A stretch of 64,000 bases of DNA from Flaccisagitta enflata (GCA_965153355.1 OZ231126.1:9610001-9674000); one strand, 5' to 3'. Positions 38,629-50,704 are shown, numbered from the stretch's first letter. A program made the numbers and translations. The notes: generated by a model from the letters alone, not told the origin.

Positions 38629-39105
38629 CTGAAACATTTTAGGGGCAATATAGTGCTTCTCTTTGCACTCTTTCTCTTCTAAACCGTATGAGATACAGAC
38701 CAAGGATTGATCTAGATTGAAAGATTTTAAAAAAATCTTTTAAATTGTCTCTTGTAAAAAAAAAGTTATCTTCTATATCCGTTATCAATTAAATGGGTGT
38801 CTTTTATTTGCCAAGTGATACATAAAGGATAGTTGTGGGCAATCCGGAGTAAACACCATTGAAAGCTTGCAAGGCTTTCATCCTTTGTAAATTGGAGAAT
38901 TCTGGCCTTCTTTTGTAAGGGCAATGTTGTTTCAACTTTCATAAAGATGCGTCAAGTTTTCAATATGACAAGAGAAATACGGACAAACTGAAAAACAAAC
39001 CGCTCTTTCCCAGATAAAGCAGTCAAAGCAGCCTCATAAAACATGTTTTTCTCATTCATTACAGTAAAAGATCTCGCCGTGGCCGAAGAATGATGCGAGA
39101 GACAC

Positions 39106-39128
39106 AATTTGTGTGTGTGTGTGTTTGT

Positions 39129-39181
<53 letters not shown>

Positions 39182-39194
39182 TGTGTCTGTGTCT

Positions 39195-39246
<52 letters not shown>

Positions 39247-39268
39247 ATGTGTGTGTGTGTGTGTGTTT
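39106..39268. repeat. (GT)n microsatellite
   Basis: About 160 bases of GT with interruptions such as GTCTGT. Confidence 0.97.
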
Positions 39269-39479
39269 GATAAATGAATTTGGAAATTGACAAATAATAA
39301 TCGATTTATTTTGTTGGTCTTTTTTTTCTTTTTTTTTTTTTTTTGTCGGAAAAAATTTGTGGATATGATTATCAACTCTGCCCTGAAATACGTAGTTGTT
39401 GGCGAGTTGGTGTAAATTCCAAAAGGCAATCGTCTAAATAGTGCGAAAAAGCCCACGATGAGATGGTAGTCCCGGTTGG

Positions 39480-40375
39480 AGTGGGGGAAGTTGAGGTAGA
39501 GGAAGTGGGGGGCGGAAGTTGCGGAAGCAGGAGTTGGGGGTGGCTAAAGCGGAGGTAGCGGGAGTTGCGGGATTTGGAGGAGCGGGAGTGGAAGATACCG
39601 GAGCAGGAATTTCTGGAGTAGGAGGAGCGGGAGCGGGAGGAGCGGGAAGTACCAGAGCAAGAGGAGCAGGAGGAGCGGGAGTTGCGGGAGCGGGAGTTGC
39701 GGGAGCGGGAGTTGCTGGAGCGGGAGTTGCTGGAGTGGGTGCGGGAGGAGCGGTAGCGGGAGGAGCGGGAGAGGGAGGAGTAGGAGTAGGAGTTGCAGGA
39801 GCGGGAGGAGCGGGAGCGGGAGGAGCAGAAAGTGAAGGAGCTAGAGGAGGAGCAGGAGCCTGAGTTGCGGGAGCGGGAGTTGCGGGAGCGGGAGTTGCTG
39901 GAGTGGGTGCGGGAGGAGCGGGAGCGGGAGGAGCGGGAGAGGGAGGAGTAGGAGTAGGAGTTGCAGGACCGGGAGCGGGAGGAGCAGAAGGTAAAGGAGC
40001 TAGAGGAGGAGCAGGAGCGGGAGTTGCGGGTGCGGGAGGAGCAGGAGCAGGAGTTGCGGGAGCGGGAGATACTGGAGCAGGAGGAGCGGGAGCGGGAGGA
40101 GCGGGAGATACTGGAGCAGGAAGAACGGGAGCGGGAGTTACGGAAGCGGGAGTTGCGACTGCGGGAGTTGCGAGTGCATGAGGGGCGGGAGCGGGGGCAG
40201 GAGCGGAGGCGGGCATTGCAGGAGCCGGAGTTGATGAAGCGGGAGTTGCTGGAGCGAGAGCTACTGAAACGAGAGCTGCAGGAGCAGGAGCAGCGGGAGA
40301 GGAATTAGTGGGAGCAGCAGTAAGGGAATAAGCTAAGCAGGAGCCGCGGGAGAGGAACTAGCGGGAGCTGGAGTA
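39480..40375. repeat. GGGAGTTGCGGGAGC minisatellite
   Basis: About 0.9 kb of the same repeat type as 35930-36220 but in the opposite orientation. Open frames here encode only Ala/Pro or Gly/Ala periodic peptides. Confidence 0.92.
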
Positions 40376-41697
40376 GTGCTGAAGCAGATAAAAGGTTCTT
40401 GGCTGGATTTGGGCTGGATTTGGGCTGGCCACAGGCTGTCCATACCTTGAAAATTTAGCTTGATCATTCCTACCCATAGGAATATTTCTTACTGCAGAAA
40501 TTTTATAAATCAAAAATATTCTTACCACTAAAAATATCATGGTCTGTTAAAATTACCTGACCACAGAATCATATCTTGCTTGAGGTGATATATTTGATCA
40601 GGCGGAAGTGTGCATTTAAGGACGTCATCAGCAATAATTATACAGATTTACTCATCGTTGGGCCATCTTGCACATTAAAATGAACAAACCCGGTCTTGTT
40701 TAGAATTTCAGAGCCATACTTGGTCTCATGTAAAATTTTTTTTTCATTTGACCCAATATTCTTAGACCTAAAATTGGTTAAAAAAGGCGTGATTTTTGCG
40801 TGATGTGGACAATTTGTCAAAAATTTCCCATTTTCACCAGAAATTATATTTTTCTATGGTTCTGGTCTTTTGCCCTGAGAGTCCTAATAATAATTGCCGC
40901 AAAAACGATACCAACAGGTCGAATAAAATAATGGAAACATCTTTTCATTCAATCGCTTACAAGTCTGCTTTTTTTGCCCTTTTTTCTTCCCACCGTAAAA
41001 AACGCTCATTTGAACCCCAAAAAGCTACACCGTCATGGCAGATTGACCCCATTTCATGTTTCAAAACACACTAGTCAAAAGTATCAAAGAAATTGGGGTG
41101 ATACGATGTTATGAAGTGTGACCAAAGTCGTAAGAAGCAAGAGGAAGAGTTTCTGGTTTTAAGACGTTTAATTGTCCCAACCTCTGTCCCACCCACTTGC
41201 TCGACCTAAGCTTTTAAAAATGTATGCCCAATTAAGCTTCAATTGTTTTCCTGCGATCTTTAGTGGTTCCTACACTATGATAAACAATATCGTCCTTGAA
41301 ACTTAATTAAATCAGCGGAAAATAAGGAAAACTAGAATTTACAGTGTTTCTGGTTTTAAGACGCCAGCCAGAAATTCCAGACAGAAAAAAAAATGTTAAA
41401 TTTCTGTAAAAAAAAGTTGTTTTGACACAATGTTATTTAGACGTTTCAGACAATTTGGAATCGAAAGAGCTATACATTTTTGATCATTTTTTTTACACCC
41501 TTACCACCCCACCCTACCGAGTTCAACCTGGGACTCTAAAATTTTTTGCCAGTTTACGAAAAAAATGGATTTTTTGGAAATTTCATATCTGGACGTTTCA
41601 GAAAATTTGCAACAATATGAGCCTATCTTAATTTTTGGCAAAAAAATTGCCCCCAGGGGTTCTTACCCCTGCCCCTGCCCACCCCCAGCCCATTAAG
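40376..41697. other. Intergenic region without recognised gene
   Basis: AT-rich; a short motif (TTTCTGGTTTTAAGACG) occurs twice, near 41150 and 41348. No convincing exon seen. Confidence 0.5.
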
Positions 41698-41702
41698 GGG
41701 TG

Positions 41703-42192
41703 TGTGAATTTACGGCATAGTTTCTTGCCGTCGGTTCACGCTTTTAACGATTCACATGTCTATTTAGCTGAGCGTGAACATGTCCTTATTTTGTCTAATT
41801 TGCATATTGAGGTGTGGATGAAATGTAAAGCCCGTTGTAATTCTACATAGCCGCCGATATGTCTATTTTTGTGGAGTAAAATCTATTAACGGACAGTTTG
41901 CCACCACACCTCTCAAAAAAGACTCTAAATGGAACAAAAAAAGGGAAAAAATTAGTACACAAATCGAGATAAAACGAGACTAAAACGATAAAACGAGACT
42001 AAAACGATAAAATGACGCGATAACGATAAAAATGCAAGGCAAAAAAGATAAAAAACGCGCACACGTCCCCAGCAGCAAAATGCGATAAAAATTAAAAAAT
42101 CTCAAGCAACTCTATAAATCTACAGAGGCGACAAAAGAGCAATGCCACAAAAAATGGAATCGTTGAAGCCAACAAAAAACACATTTTTCACA
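41703..42192 (-). repeat. 3' LTR of the gag-only retrotransposon
   Basis: This 490-bp copy starts TGTGAA and ends TTCACA. It contains short internal tandem repeats of a CGAGACTAAAACGATAAAA-like unit. Confidence 0.93.
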
Positions 42193-44484
42193 TTCCCCCT
42201 GGGTTTTTTTTATTTAAAAAAACAAATTCCTAAAAAGTTTCGAGAGGGGGGGGCAAAATCTAAGGGTAACATAAAAAGATACAAAGGGGGGGGGGATCGG
42301 ATAAGGATGGGGACACATAAACGAACACAGCACACACCACCCATGCACTCCCCCCCTGGGGACGAAGGGTGCTACTGCTCCGCAGCTGGCTCAATGTACA
42401 AACACCCCCTTCCCGTCCCCTTACCCGACCATGCTACCCAAAGGACAAAATCGGCGACAAAACTACAGCTAATTCAAGTGGCAAATTCAAATAACAATTC
42501 AGATAATATATTAATGAAACGCACCCCTACCCCCATCAAGACCCACCACCCACCGTCTACAGGGCCGGCACCCGATCACCGACCAAGGTGGCGCCGCTGC
42601 CTTAGGCACAGTTCCAGCTTATGTCATTATCAACGTTACCATCGACGATGAACCAACAGCTTCACGGCGGCCTTGGGGCCTTGCTGCGCAACTACCAGGA
42701 CAGTGAAAGAAAAAAGACAGGAACCAACCCTCACCCTTAGTGGACAGACCCAAGGGATATAACCAACGACTAACGACCAAAGAAGGCCTGAAACATACCC
42801 ACTAAAGGCACCATCCACGGGGAAAAATATGGAAACCTGCCCTAGGGGCCCGCCCAACAAGACAGGAAGGGGAGGGACTCAATAAAGGGGCAATTCAACG
42901 CAGACCTCCCTCTATCTCTCCCTTGAAAATCTCCCCCCCCACTCAACAATATGTAACTACCCCAACCACGCCGCTGTCCGGGAGTATAATCACTCGCGAA
43001 TGGATGAGGCTTCTTTTGTTGAGTTATGGGGATCATCGAAGACAAGGGCCGCCGCCAAATTGTCCATTGACTTAAACGCCCGCACGAAAGAGTCAATTTC
43101 ACCCTGGCTGCCAAGACGAGACACGAGAGAGTCGGCGTTGAGGCGCATTTACCTAGGTAAAAATGGGTGTGGGATAGGGAAGGGGGGTTTGGGGCCTTGT
43201 GGTATTTCCAGACACGGGAAAATGGCCAGAAATACATAAGGGATTAGAATATGGCAATGACAGGAAATACTACACCTAAAATAAATAATTAAGATCAAAA
43301 CAAACGTGCAGATGACACGTTAATAAACAGTCACGAAGATAAAAACGCAAACGAAAACGATAACTGCACAATAAAAACGCGAAGCGCAAAACGACAACGA
43401 AAATCAATAAAAACGACCGATCAATAACAAAATTAACACACATGAGATAACCCCCCCAAAAACGCAAGGCGCAAAACAAAAAAGAGAACAGAAACGGAAG
43501 GAAAGAGAAACCAAAAGAAACAAAAGAGAAGCGAGAGAGACCGAGAGAGAGAACGAGAGAGAGAGAAAGAAAAAGAAGGGAGAAAGAGAAAAACAAAGAA
43601 AGGGAAAAAGAGAAAGAAAACAAAACAAAGAACCGGGAGAGGGACAAGAAATGGAAAGTACATGCATCCCTCCCCATCGTGATAAAACAAAAACGAAACA
43701 CAAACAAAACAAAAATTATGCAAATCCCCCAGTCCCCATCACCTAACGACGACGAAGGAAGAGGCGCGGAAATCGAAGTTCGGAAAATCTTTTTCTCATC
43801 CTCTTCTTTACCCCCATCGAACGTTGAGAGACGTAGCCAGTGGAGGAGGAGGAGGAGAAGACGGAGGAAGGGAGAATGATCGGCGCCATCTTGAAACGAG
43901 CCGAGAGGAAAAGCGCCGCCGTCTTTCTTCCCCCATCGAACGTCGAGAGACGTAGCCAGTGGAGGAGGAGGAGGAGGAGAAGACGGAGGAAGGGAGATAG
44001 ATCGGCGCCATCTTGGAAACGAATCGAGACGACGAGCGCCGCCATCTTTCTTCCTGCGTGGGCCGGAAGTGATCACGCCCGCGCTCAAGCAATTGATAAA
44101 AACGTCCGGAAGCTACTGTAGGGTGAATATAAAGAAAACACACAAACAGAGGACGAAAAAACGTTATCAAAACACAAAACAGATAAGGGGCGGGAAAAGA
44201 AAGGGATATGCATTGAAGCGAATTGACACAGTATAATCATAGTCAAGCAATCATCAATGCCAATCACTCTTTCAATTAAACTTATCCGTTTTAGAAGTGT
44301 TGATATGGAATTCCATCGCATTCCATCGCCAAATCCAGCTGTCTAGGGCTACTCCACCGGACAAATGAAGGACCACCTAGCGGCTGGGGACGCGTCTGTT
44401 CGCAATCACGCGACTTGAAGGACATGGAGGGCGCATGAGCGGAAATGAGGCAAAGAAGAGGATAGAATGGATGGTAGGAGTGAA

Positions 44485-46356
44485 TCATTGATTAAAATTA
44501 CGGCCGTGGAGGATTGTTGCATGGACTCGGCCGCACATTTGACACGTAGGTTTGTTGTTGCAGTTTTTGGCAGTGTGTCCCTTCTCTAGGCAATGGTAAC
44601 AAAGTTCGCGCTTTGATAAAATGTCCACCCTTGAATCGACAGAGACGTCCATTAAAATGGGGCATTGAAACGTCGCATGGGGATGGCTACAAATCTCGCA
44701 GAGTCCATTTGGCTGATGTTGATCGTGTTTGGTGGAATCTTCTTCGGGCGGCGCCTGATATCTTTTGATAATTGCCCATCGTGACACCAACTCTACCAAA
44801 TTATGGTAGTTATAATCTCCCCAGCCATCTTGTTTTGATTCAAAGTCCTCCGTCCAAAATTTGTCAGCGAGATGAGGGATCCGGTTGTTGAGAATGTCAC
44901 GAATTCTGTTTTCTCTATGACACATCTCTTCCTCTCCACACACCCTCGCAATCTTCTCAGCCTTCAACAATTCCGCATATAGGAGAAAATGGGCCTTGTA
45001 ATCATGTGTTGCGATTGGAGGAGCGGATGCGATTCCATCAAGCAGGGCGCCCACCATGCTTAACTCCCCTTGGAATATCATATCCATCCGTTCAAAACAC
45101 TTCTCCAACTCAACGGCGGCAGTCTCTGCTGTCACACCGATCGTCGCCGTCATGATGACATCAGCTACAGGGCCACTAAACCAATGTGGTAACTCCAAGA
45201 GCATGTCCATTTCCGTAATTCCCTTATTATTTGCCGCCTCCAAAAATCTCCGTTTCAGAATAATGTAATCTGTGGGCGTCAATGATGTATGCGGTGTTCT
45301 AGGCCGTGCCTTTTCCAAATTCTTGTAGCCAATTTCTCTCCATCGAATGAAATTATCCGCATGGGAGGCTGCAAGGAATTTCTCAAAAGCGCCATCTGAC
45401 AAGGATTGATGGGCTAAGCCCTGTCGAGCTGCTTGAGCACCCGTTTGACGCCGCGTTAAAGGAGATGGAGGAGGAGGAGGAGGAGAAGGATTGAGATGAT
45501 GGCGATGGATTTGTGTCATCTGAGGTTCGCGGTAATCTGTGTCTGTCGGGCGTTCCTGGGGTGGTTGCTGATGTCGATGACCACCGCCGACTCCTTCCGA
45601 CTGCTCATGATCTCCATTCACCTGCCTGACAATCTCACCATCACCATTCGCAGCTCTAGCTATCCAATCACCTTTGACCTGACATCGCTGTTGATGATGT
45701 TGTTGACGAGCCTGTTGAGACGCTGGTGGTTGCTGATGGCGCTGCTGGAGCTGCTCGTGTACCGGCTCCTGCGTCGTTCCATCCATGGAGGAATGCTGCG
45801 TTGGCCTAACATCCCGCTGCTCTAATGCGCCACCTAATCCACCTCGATTCAGGGCATTCAAATTCATGCGCTGCGATGTCTTGTCAACCGCTTCCGCACC
45901 CACCCCCAGCTTATGAGGGGCACGTTGGCGATATTTAAGGATCTCCTCCGTTGTCGGGAAATTGTCGGAATACAAGTCTGTTGCGAAAAATTTCATCTTA
46001 GCCCATTTGTTGCGCACAGTTTTCAGGCTATTTGCAGAGTAAGTCCACAAGTCATATGCACCATCAAGCTCGCCCGATTTCGAAATGTCGTTGGTTTTAG
46101 CGAGGTAGCGATATACAATTGCTTGAAGACTATCACGCGCAAAGTCTGAATCTGCGGCCGCCATTTCGTCGTCTGGGTTGGTTACCACGTCGTTAAAGGC
46201 CATTTGAGCCTCGTTGAGGGCAACCACCACATTTGCACGCATCTCACGCAGCTCGACGATGAGTTCATGCTGGCAACCCGCAAAATATGATGCCAAGGAT
46301 GAAATTGAGGTGTCATGCACACCTCCGCCATCCATCGTTGCCGATGGAGCAGACAT
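44485..46356 (-). CDS. Gag-like nucleocapsid protein of the BEL/Pao-like element
   Basis: An intact frame of 623 residues runs from the ATG at 46356. It has a Gln/His-rich middle and a proline run. The C-terminus has three metal-binding knuckles: C-x2-C-x3-H-x4-C, then a classic C-x2-C-x4-H-x4-C (CYHCLEKGH), then C-x2-C-x3-H-x4-H. This triple arrangement is the style of BEL/Pao gag proteins. It would package element RNA in cytoplasmic particles. The frame stops seven residues after the last knuckle with no protease or RT following. A longer start exists only with a TTG codon. Confidence 0.88.
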   Translation of the reverse strand: MSAPSATMDGGGVHDTSISSLASYFAGCQHELIVELREMRANVVVALNEAQMAFNDVVTNPDDEMAAADSDFARDSLQAIVYRYLAKTNDISKSGELDGAYDLWTYSANSLKTVRNKWAKMKFFATDLYSDNFPTTEEILKYRQRAPHKLGVGAEAVDKTSQRMNLNALNRGGLGGALEQRDVRPTQHSSMDGTTQEPVHEQLQQRHQQPPASQQARQQHHQQRCQVKGDWIARAANGDGEIVRQVNGDHEQSEGVGGGHRHQQPPQERPTDTDYREPQMTQIHRHHLNPSPPPPPPSPLTRRQTGAQAARQGLAHQSLSDGAFEKFLAASHADNFIRWREIGYKNLEKARPRTPHTSLTPTDYIILKRRFLEAANNKGITEMDMLLELPHWFSGPVADVIMTATIGVTAETAAVELEKCFERMDMIFQGELSMVGALLDGIASAPPIATHDYKAHFLLYAELLKAEKIARVCGEEEMCHRENRIRDILNNRIPHLADKFWTEDFESKQDGWGDYNYHNLVELVSRWAIIKRYQAPPEEDSTKHDQHQPNGLCEICSHPHATFQCPILMDVSVDSRVDILSKRELCYHCLEKGHTAKNCNNKPTCQMCGRVHATILHGRNFNQ

Positions 46357-46432
46357 TTTAGCGTCCAATGGAAACTGGCGCGATAACGTTTTTAGAGTCC
46401 ATTTTGCTTGGACGTAATCACTTGCTTAATTC

Positions 46433-46600
46433 ACGTCGAAATTCAGAGTCAGTCAAGCATCACCCGACGGTTTTTAGCACGCAGAAAATGGACCAGGTTC
46501 GCTACCACCGACCATGTCAAAGTTCAGCGTCAGTTAAGCATCACCCGTCGGTATTTCGCGTGCAAGATCAGGGTCGCCACCACCGACGCCAATGCACGTG
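46433..46600. repeat. Two-copy repeat in the 5' leader of the LTR element
   Basis: A block of about 75-95 bp with the motif AAGCATCACCCG-CGGT is present twice between the primer site and gag. It could be a packaging or leader structure; this is inference. Confidence 0.6.
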
Positions 46601-46780
46601 GGGAAAGGCGCAAATACATTTCGACGATAAAAGGACGATTCATCAGCAATTTATCAACGCGTGTTTCTCTCATTGACATCACGTCCCGGCGCCCCGGCGC
46701 CTGGGTCCGTCACTTAGCATGACAGCAGCCTTGGGTCAGGGCAGGAGACACGAATAGACGAGTGAAGACGGCGTCGATTT

Positions 46781-46794
46781 TTAATAGATTTTAC
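46781..46794 (-). other. Candidate self-complementary primer binding site
   Basis: The 14 bases directly next to the 5' LTR read GTAAAATCTATTAA on the sense strand. They do not begin TGG as tRNA primer sites usually do. They are perfectly complementary to the LTR-internal sense segment at 46981-46968 (and its twin at 41890-41877). Confidence 0.6.
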
Positions 46795-47283
46795 TGTGAA
46801 TTTACGGCATAGTTTCTTGCCGTCGGTTCACGCTTTTAACGATTCACATGTCTATTTAGCTGAGCGTGAACATGTCCTTATTTTGTCTAATTTGCATATT
46901 GAGGTGTGGATGAAATGTAAAGCCCGTCGTAATTCTACATAGCCGCCGATATGTCTATTTTTGTGGAGTAAAATCTATTAACGGACAGTTTGCCACCACA
47001 CCTCTCAAAAAAGACTCTAAATGGAACAAAAAAGGGAAAAAATTAGTACACAAATCGAGATAAAACGAGACTAAAACGATAAAACGAGACTAAAACGATA
47101 AAATGACGCGATAACGATAAAAATGCAAGGCAAAAAAGATAAAAAACGCGCACACGTCCCCAGCAGCAAAATGCGATAAAAATTAAAAAATCTCAAGCAA
47201 CTCTATAAATCTACAGAGGCGACAAAAGAGCAATGCCACAAAAAATGGAATCGTTGAAGCCAACAAAAAACACATTTTTCACA
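46795..47283 (-). repeat. 5' LTR of the gag-only retrotransposon
   Basis: This 489-bp copy is nearly identical to 41703-42192. It is the 5' LTR because gag runs on the minus strand. Bases 46968-46981 are the inverse of the primer-site segment 46781-46794. Confidence 0.93.
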
Positions 47284-48756
47284 GGGTGCAAACCCGCAAA
47301 ATGCACAGCCAGTTAGTTGGACTACCTGCTCAAGCGAAAAAAATGAGATATTTTGTCGTTTGAAAATTGACTATTTTTTCTTTTTCACTTCCCCCTGATG
47401 AAATAAATCACCTTGAGCAATATACACAACTGTCACTTTGTTCACAGACTGTAAAATTTGTTAGTTAAACTGTATTCTCTTCTCAAGGACTGATCAAGCT
47501 GAGAAACACTGAACTGAGAACCCCGCAATAACGGAGGTCAAGAAACAGATTCTATTTGTTATATTGGATTTTCCGCTTTTGCCACCATAAGAAATAGAAA
47601 GAAATGACATGATGGAACGAATATTTCATGATCGTTTTATGCGGATTTCCATGACTAGTGCACGATACGTTACAGACTTAGAGTAGTGTGTAACCATAGA
47701 AGAATCTTCATTTGAATGACTTATTCCTATCTTAATAGACTGCTCCTTACATCTTTTTCTCAAAAGCGATCTGGAACACTAGCAAATATTGCAAGCGAAC
47801 TAAACTAGGTTACTGTTAGGCCTACATAGTCATTGAAAAAATAACTCACTTCAAATATGGAGTTTATTCTTCCATCATCAACAATACATGATTCAAAATT
47901 CTTTATCAGATCGGGAAGGTGAGAAACTAAATGATTTCATGGCATGAAAGGACTTATATTATGAATTATGGATATAGTCTTTTAATGTTTAGCATCATGC
48001 GTTTTTGCATTTTCTTTAGTAATGGTGCATAAAAAATCATCAGGGAATTGAATGACGAATCTGAGTGTGTATATAAACATCTTTAAATGATTGAAAACAC
48101 TCCCCAAATCGCGTCTCTGAGCCCATAATAAATACGTTCAGCTCCAATGTTTTATATCATGGGCTCCAGACAAAATTGTCAAGAATGTCAAGCACAAGCC
48201 GTGGATCTCCCCTCATTGATAATAACTAGGGTTATAAAATGCTGGCCAATTCCCTCATTTCAATTTTTGTTAGCTTTCACAAAATTTCAAATGTGTTGCA
48301 ATATTCTAACCCTTCTCCCATGAATATATATATCCATAACTATGTACACCAGTCATAATTAGCATGCACAATATGAAACTTGACATTTGCATCGATAAAC
48401 GCTGAAAAAATCGCGACAAAATTAGCTCAAAAAGATTTTTGATAGATCATCAAATATTTTTTAACTTCGTGGTTAATTCTCTGCGAGGTGTATTGCGAAT
48501 TGTCTTGAATTCACTATCAGAGACCTGCTCTGTAAAAAAATTGAGCTAGAGCAAAAAACCGCATTCAAATCGGTGGACGCTGACCGACGCTAGAGCCTCG
48601 CACGTGTTAAAAAAATTTATTCGGTAAAAAATCATCAAGGTTGTTGTCTTCGTTTAGGCGCCGCGAAGTTGCGGTTGTTATAAAGACGGATCAGAGGAAG
48701 ATTTTTTCTTCCTGCACCATTTTTATAGATAATTACCGATAATGTATATGTTTCAG

Positions 48757-48937
48757 CATATCAATCGAATCCTCTTTTCATGAAGAATATGAAAATGATG
48801 GTTCCTCGTTGACAATCCCACTCATAGAGGCCTCCAACCTCTCGTCAACTGCTTCCTCAACAACTCCAGCAACTGTCTGTAGACAAAAACCACCATCACG
48901 GAGAAACCACTTGACCAATCTTCATCAATCTTTGTAG
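48757..48937 (+). CDS. Possible terminal exon of an unidentified gene
   Basis: After an acceptor-like TTTCAG there is a 59-codon open frame ending TAG, rich in Ser, Thr, Pro and Glu and not repeat-like. No upstream exon, start or known family was recognised. It may be chance. Confidence 0.2.
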
Positions 48938-49205
48938 GAACCTACCATCATTTTGCGGGTACACGCTGTATGCATCTATGACACACTCGAGCACCTGCAA
49001 TGGCTGGTCGACTGCTTCATCCATATCCATGCATCTGCAACTTTAAGCAGTCATAACTCAAAAAATACCTGGCCAAATTTTATAGAATTTTTCGTGCAGT
49101 TATATCTAGTTAGCGTCTACACTTTCGAAAAAATTTAGGGCCCTTGAACATCATATTCGCCAAGTTGGTCGTCAACAGCATCTACTGTAGGCGCTATCAG
49201 CTTTA

Positions 49206-50704
49206 CACGGACTCGGAAATCGCGCCCAGCGACTCAGAAATCGCGCCCACAGACTCGAAAATCGCGCCCACAGACTCGAAAATCGCGCCCTCAGACTCGA
49301 AAATCGCGCCCACAGACTCGAAAATCGCGCCCACAGACTCGAAAATCGCGCCCACAGACTCGAAAATCGCGCCCACAGACTCGAAAATCGCGCCCACAGA
49401 CTCGAAAATCGCGCCCACAGACTCGAAAATCGCGCCCACAGACTCGAAAATCGCGCCCACAGACTCGAAAATCGCGCCCACAGACTCGAAAATCGCGCCC
49501 ACAGACTCGAAAATCGCGCCCACAGACTCGAAAATCGCGCCCACAGACTCGAAAATCGCGCCCACAGACTCGAAAATCGCGCCCACAGACTCGAAAATCG
49601 CGCCCACAGACTCGAAAATCGCGCCCACAGACTCGAAAATCGCGCCCACAGACTCGGAAATCGCGCCCACAGACTCGGAAATCGCGCCCACAGACTCGGA
49701 AATCGCGCCCACAGACTCGGAAATCGCGCCCACAGACTCGGAAATCGCGCCCACAGACTCGGAAATCGCGCCCACAGACTCGGAAATCGCGCCCACAGAC
49801 TCGGAAATCGCGCCCACAGACTCGGAAATCGCGCCCACAGACTCGGAAATCGCGCCCACAGACTCGGAAATCGAGCCCACAGACTCGGAAATTGAGACCA
49901 CAGACTCGGAAATTGAGACCACAGACTCGGAAATTGAGACCACAGACTCGGAAATTGAGACCACAGACTCGGAAATTGAGACCACAGACTCGGAAATTGA
50001 GACCACAGACTCGGAAATCGAGACCACAGACTCGGAAATCGAGACCACAGACTCGGAAATCGAGACCACAGACTCGTCAATTGAGACCACAGACTCGTCA
50101 ATCGAGACCACAGACTCCTCAATCGAGACCACAGACTCGTCAATCGAGACCACAGATGCGTAAATCGTGACCACAGACTGGTCAATTGAGACCACAGACT
50201 AGTCAATCGAGACCACAGACTCGTCAATAGAGACCACAGATGCGTAAATCGTGACCACAGATGTGTAAATTGTGACCACAGACTCGTCAATCGAGACCGC
50301 AGACTCGTCAATTGAGACCACTGACTTGTCAATCGAGACCACAGACTCGCAAATTGAGACCACAGACTCGTAAATCGAGACCACAGACTCGTAAATCGAG
50401 ACCACAGACTCGTAAATCGAGACCACAGACTCGTAAATCGAGACCATTGACATGTAAATCAAGACCACAGACTTGTAAATCGAGACCACAGACTCGTAAA
50501 TCGAGACCACAGACTCGTAAATCGAGACCACAGACTCGTAAATCGAGACCACAGACTCGGAAATCGAGACCACAGACTCGGAAATGGAAACCTCAGAATC
50601 GGAAATGGAAACCTCAGAATCAGAAATCGAGACCATAGACTCGGAAATTGAGACCAGACTCGGAAATTGAGACCACTGACTTGGATATCAAGACCACTGA
50701 CTTG
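49206..50704. repeat. 21-bp minisatellite, about 70 units
   Basis: Unit ACAGACTCGAAAATCGCGCCC, grading into GGAAATCGCGCCC, GGAAATTGAGACC, TCAATCGAGACC and TAAATCGAGACC forms in blocks. The unit is seven codons, so several frames stay open for more than 300 codons. The plus-strand frame at 49144 would give a (APTDSKI)n protein. Coding is unlikely because variants change residues and end in repeat-derived stops. Confidence 0.95.

Larger units (their letters stand above)
41703..47283 (-). mobile_element. Complete non-autonomous BEL/Pao-like LTR retrotransposon (gag only)
   Basis: Two LTRs of 490 and 489 bp differ by about one substitution and one indel. Both begin TGTGAA and end TTCACA. A 5-bp target duplication GGGTG flanks the element (41698-41702 and 47284-47288). 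The only long coding frame is a gag-like protein on the minus strand. About 2.3 kb between gag and the 3' LTR has no pol motifs; it holds purine/pyrimidine-biased sequence and a roughly 120-bp tandem repeat at 43795-44060. On the sense strand a short purine run (AGGGGGAA) abuts the 3' LTR and could be the polypurine tract. The near-identical LTRs and intact duplication indicate a recent insertion, so proteins must have come from another element. Confidence 0.93.

Noticed and set aside
39434-40308. Ala/Pro-rich 260-codon frame
   Set aside because: Minisatellite read-through with sister frames equally open on the other strand.
43276-44088. 270-codon minus-strand frame downstream of gag
   Set aside because: Low-complexity Ser/Phe/Leu sequence from a C/T-biased tract with internal repeats; no protease, RT or integrase motif.
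46795-47283. tRNA-type primer site next to the LTR
   Set aside because: The adjacent sense sequence starts GTAAAA rather than TGG and I could match it to no tRNA 3' end by eye; a systematic tRNA search was not possible.
49144-50332. Open frames of 330-386 codons, (APTDSKI)n and complements
   Set aside because: 21-bp minisatellite; both strands are open for the same reason and no flanking gene structure was found.
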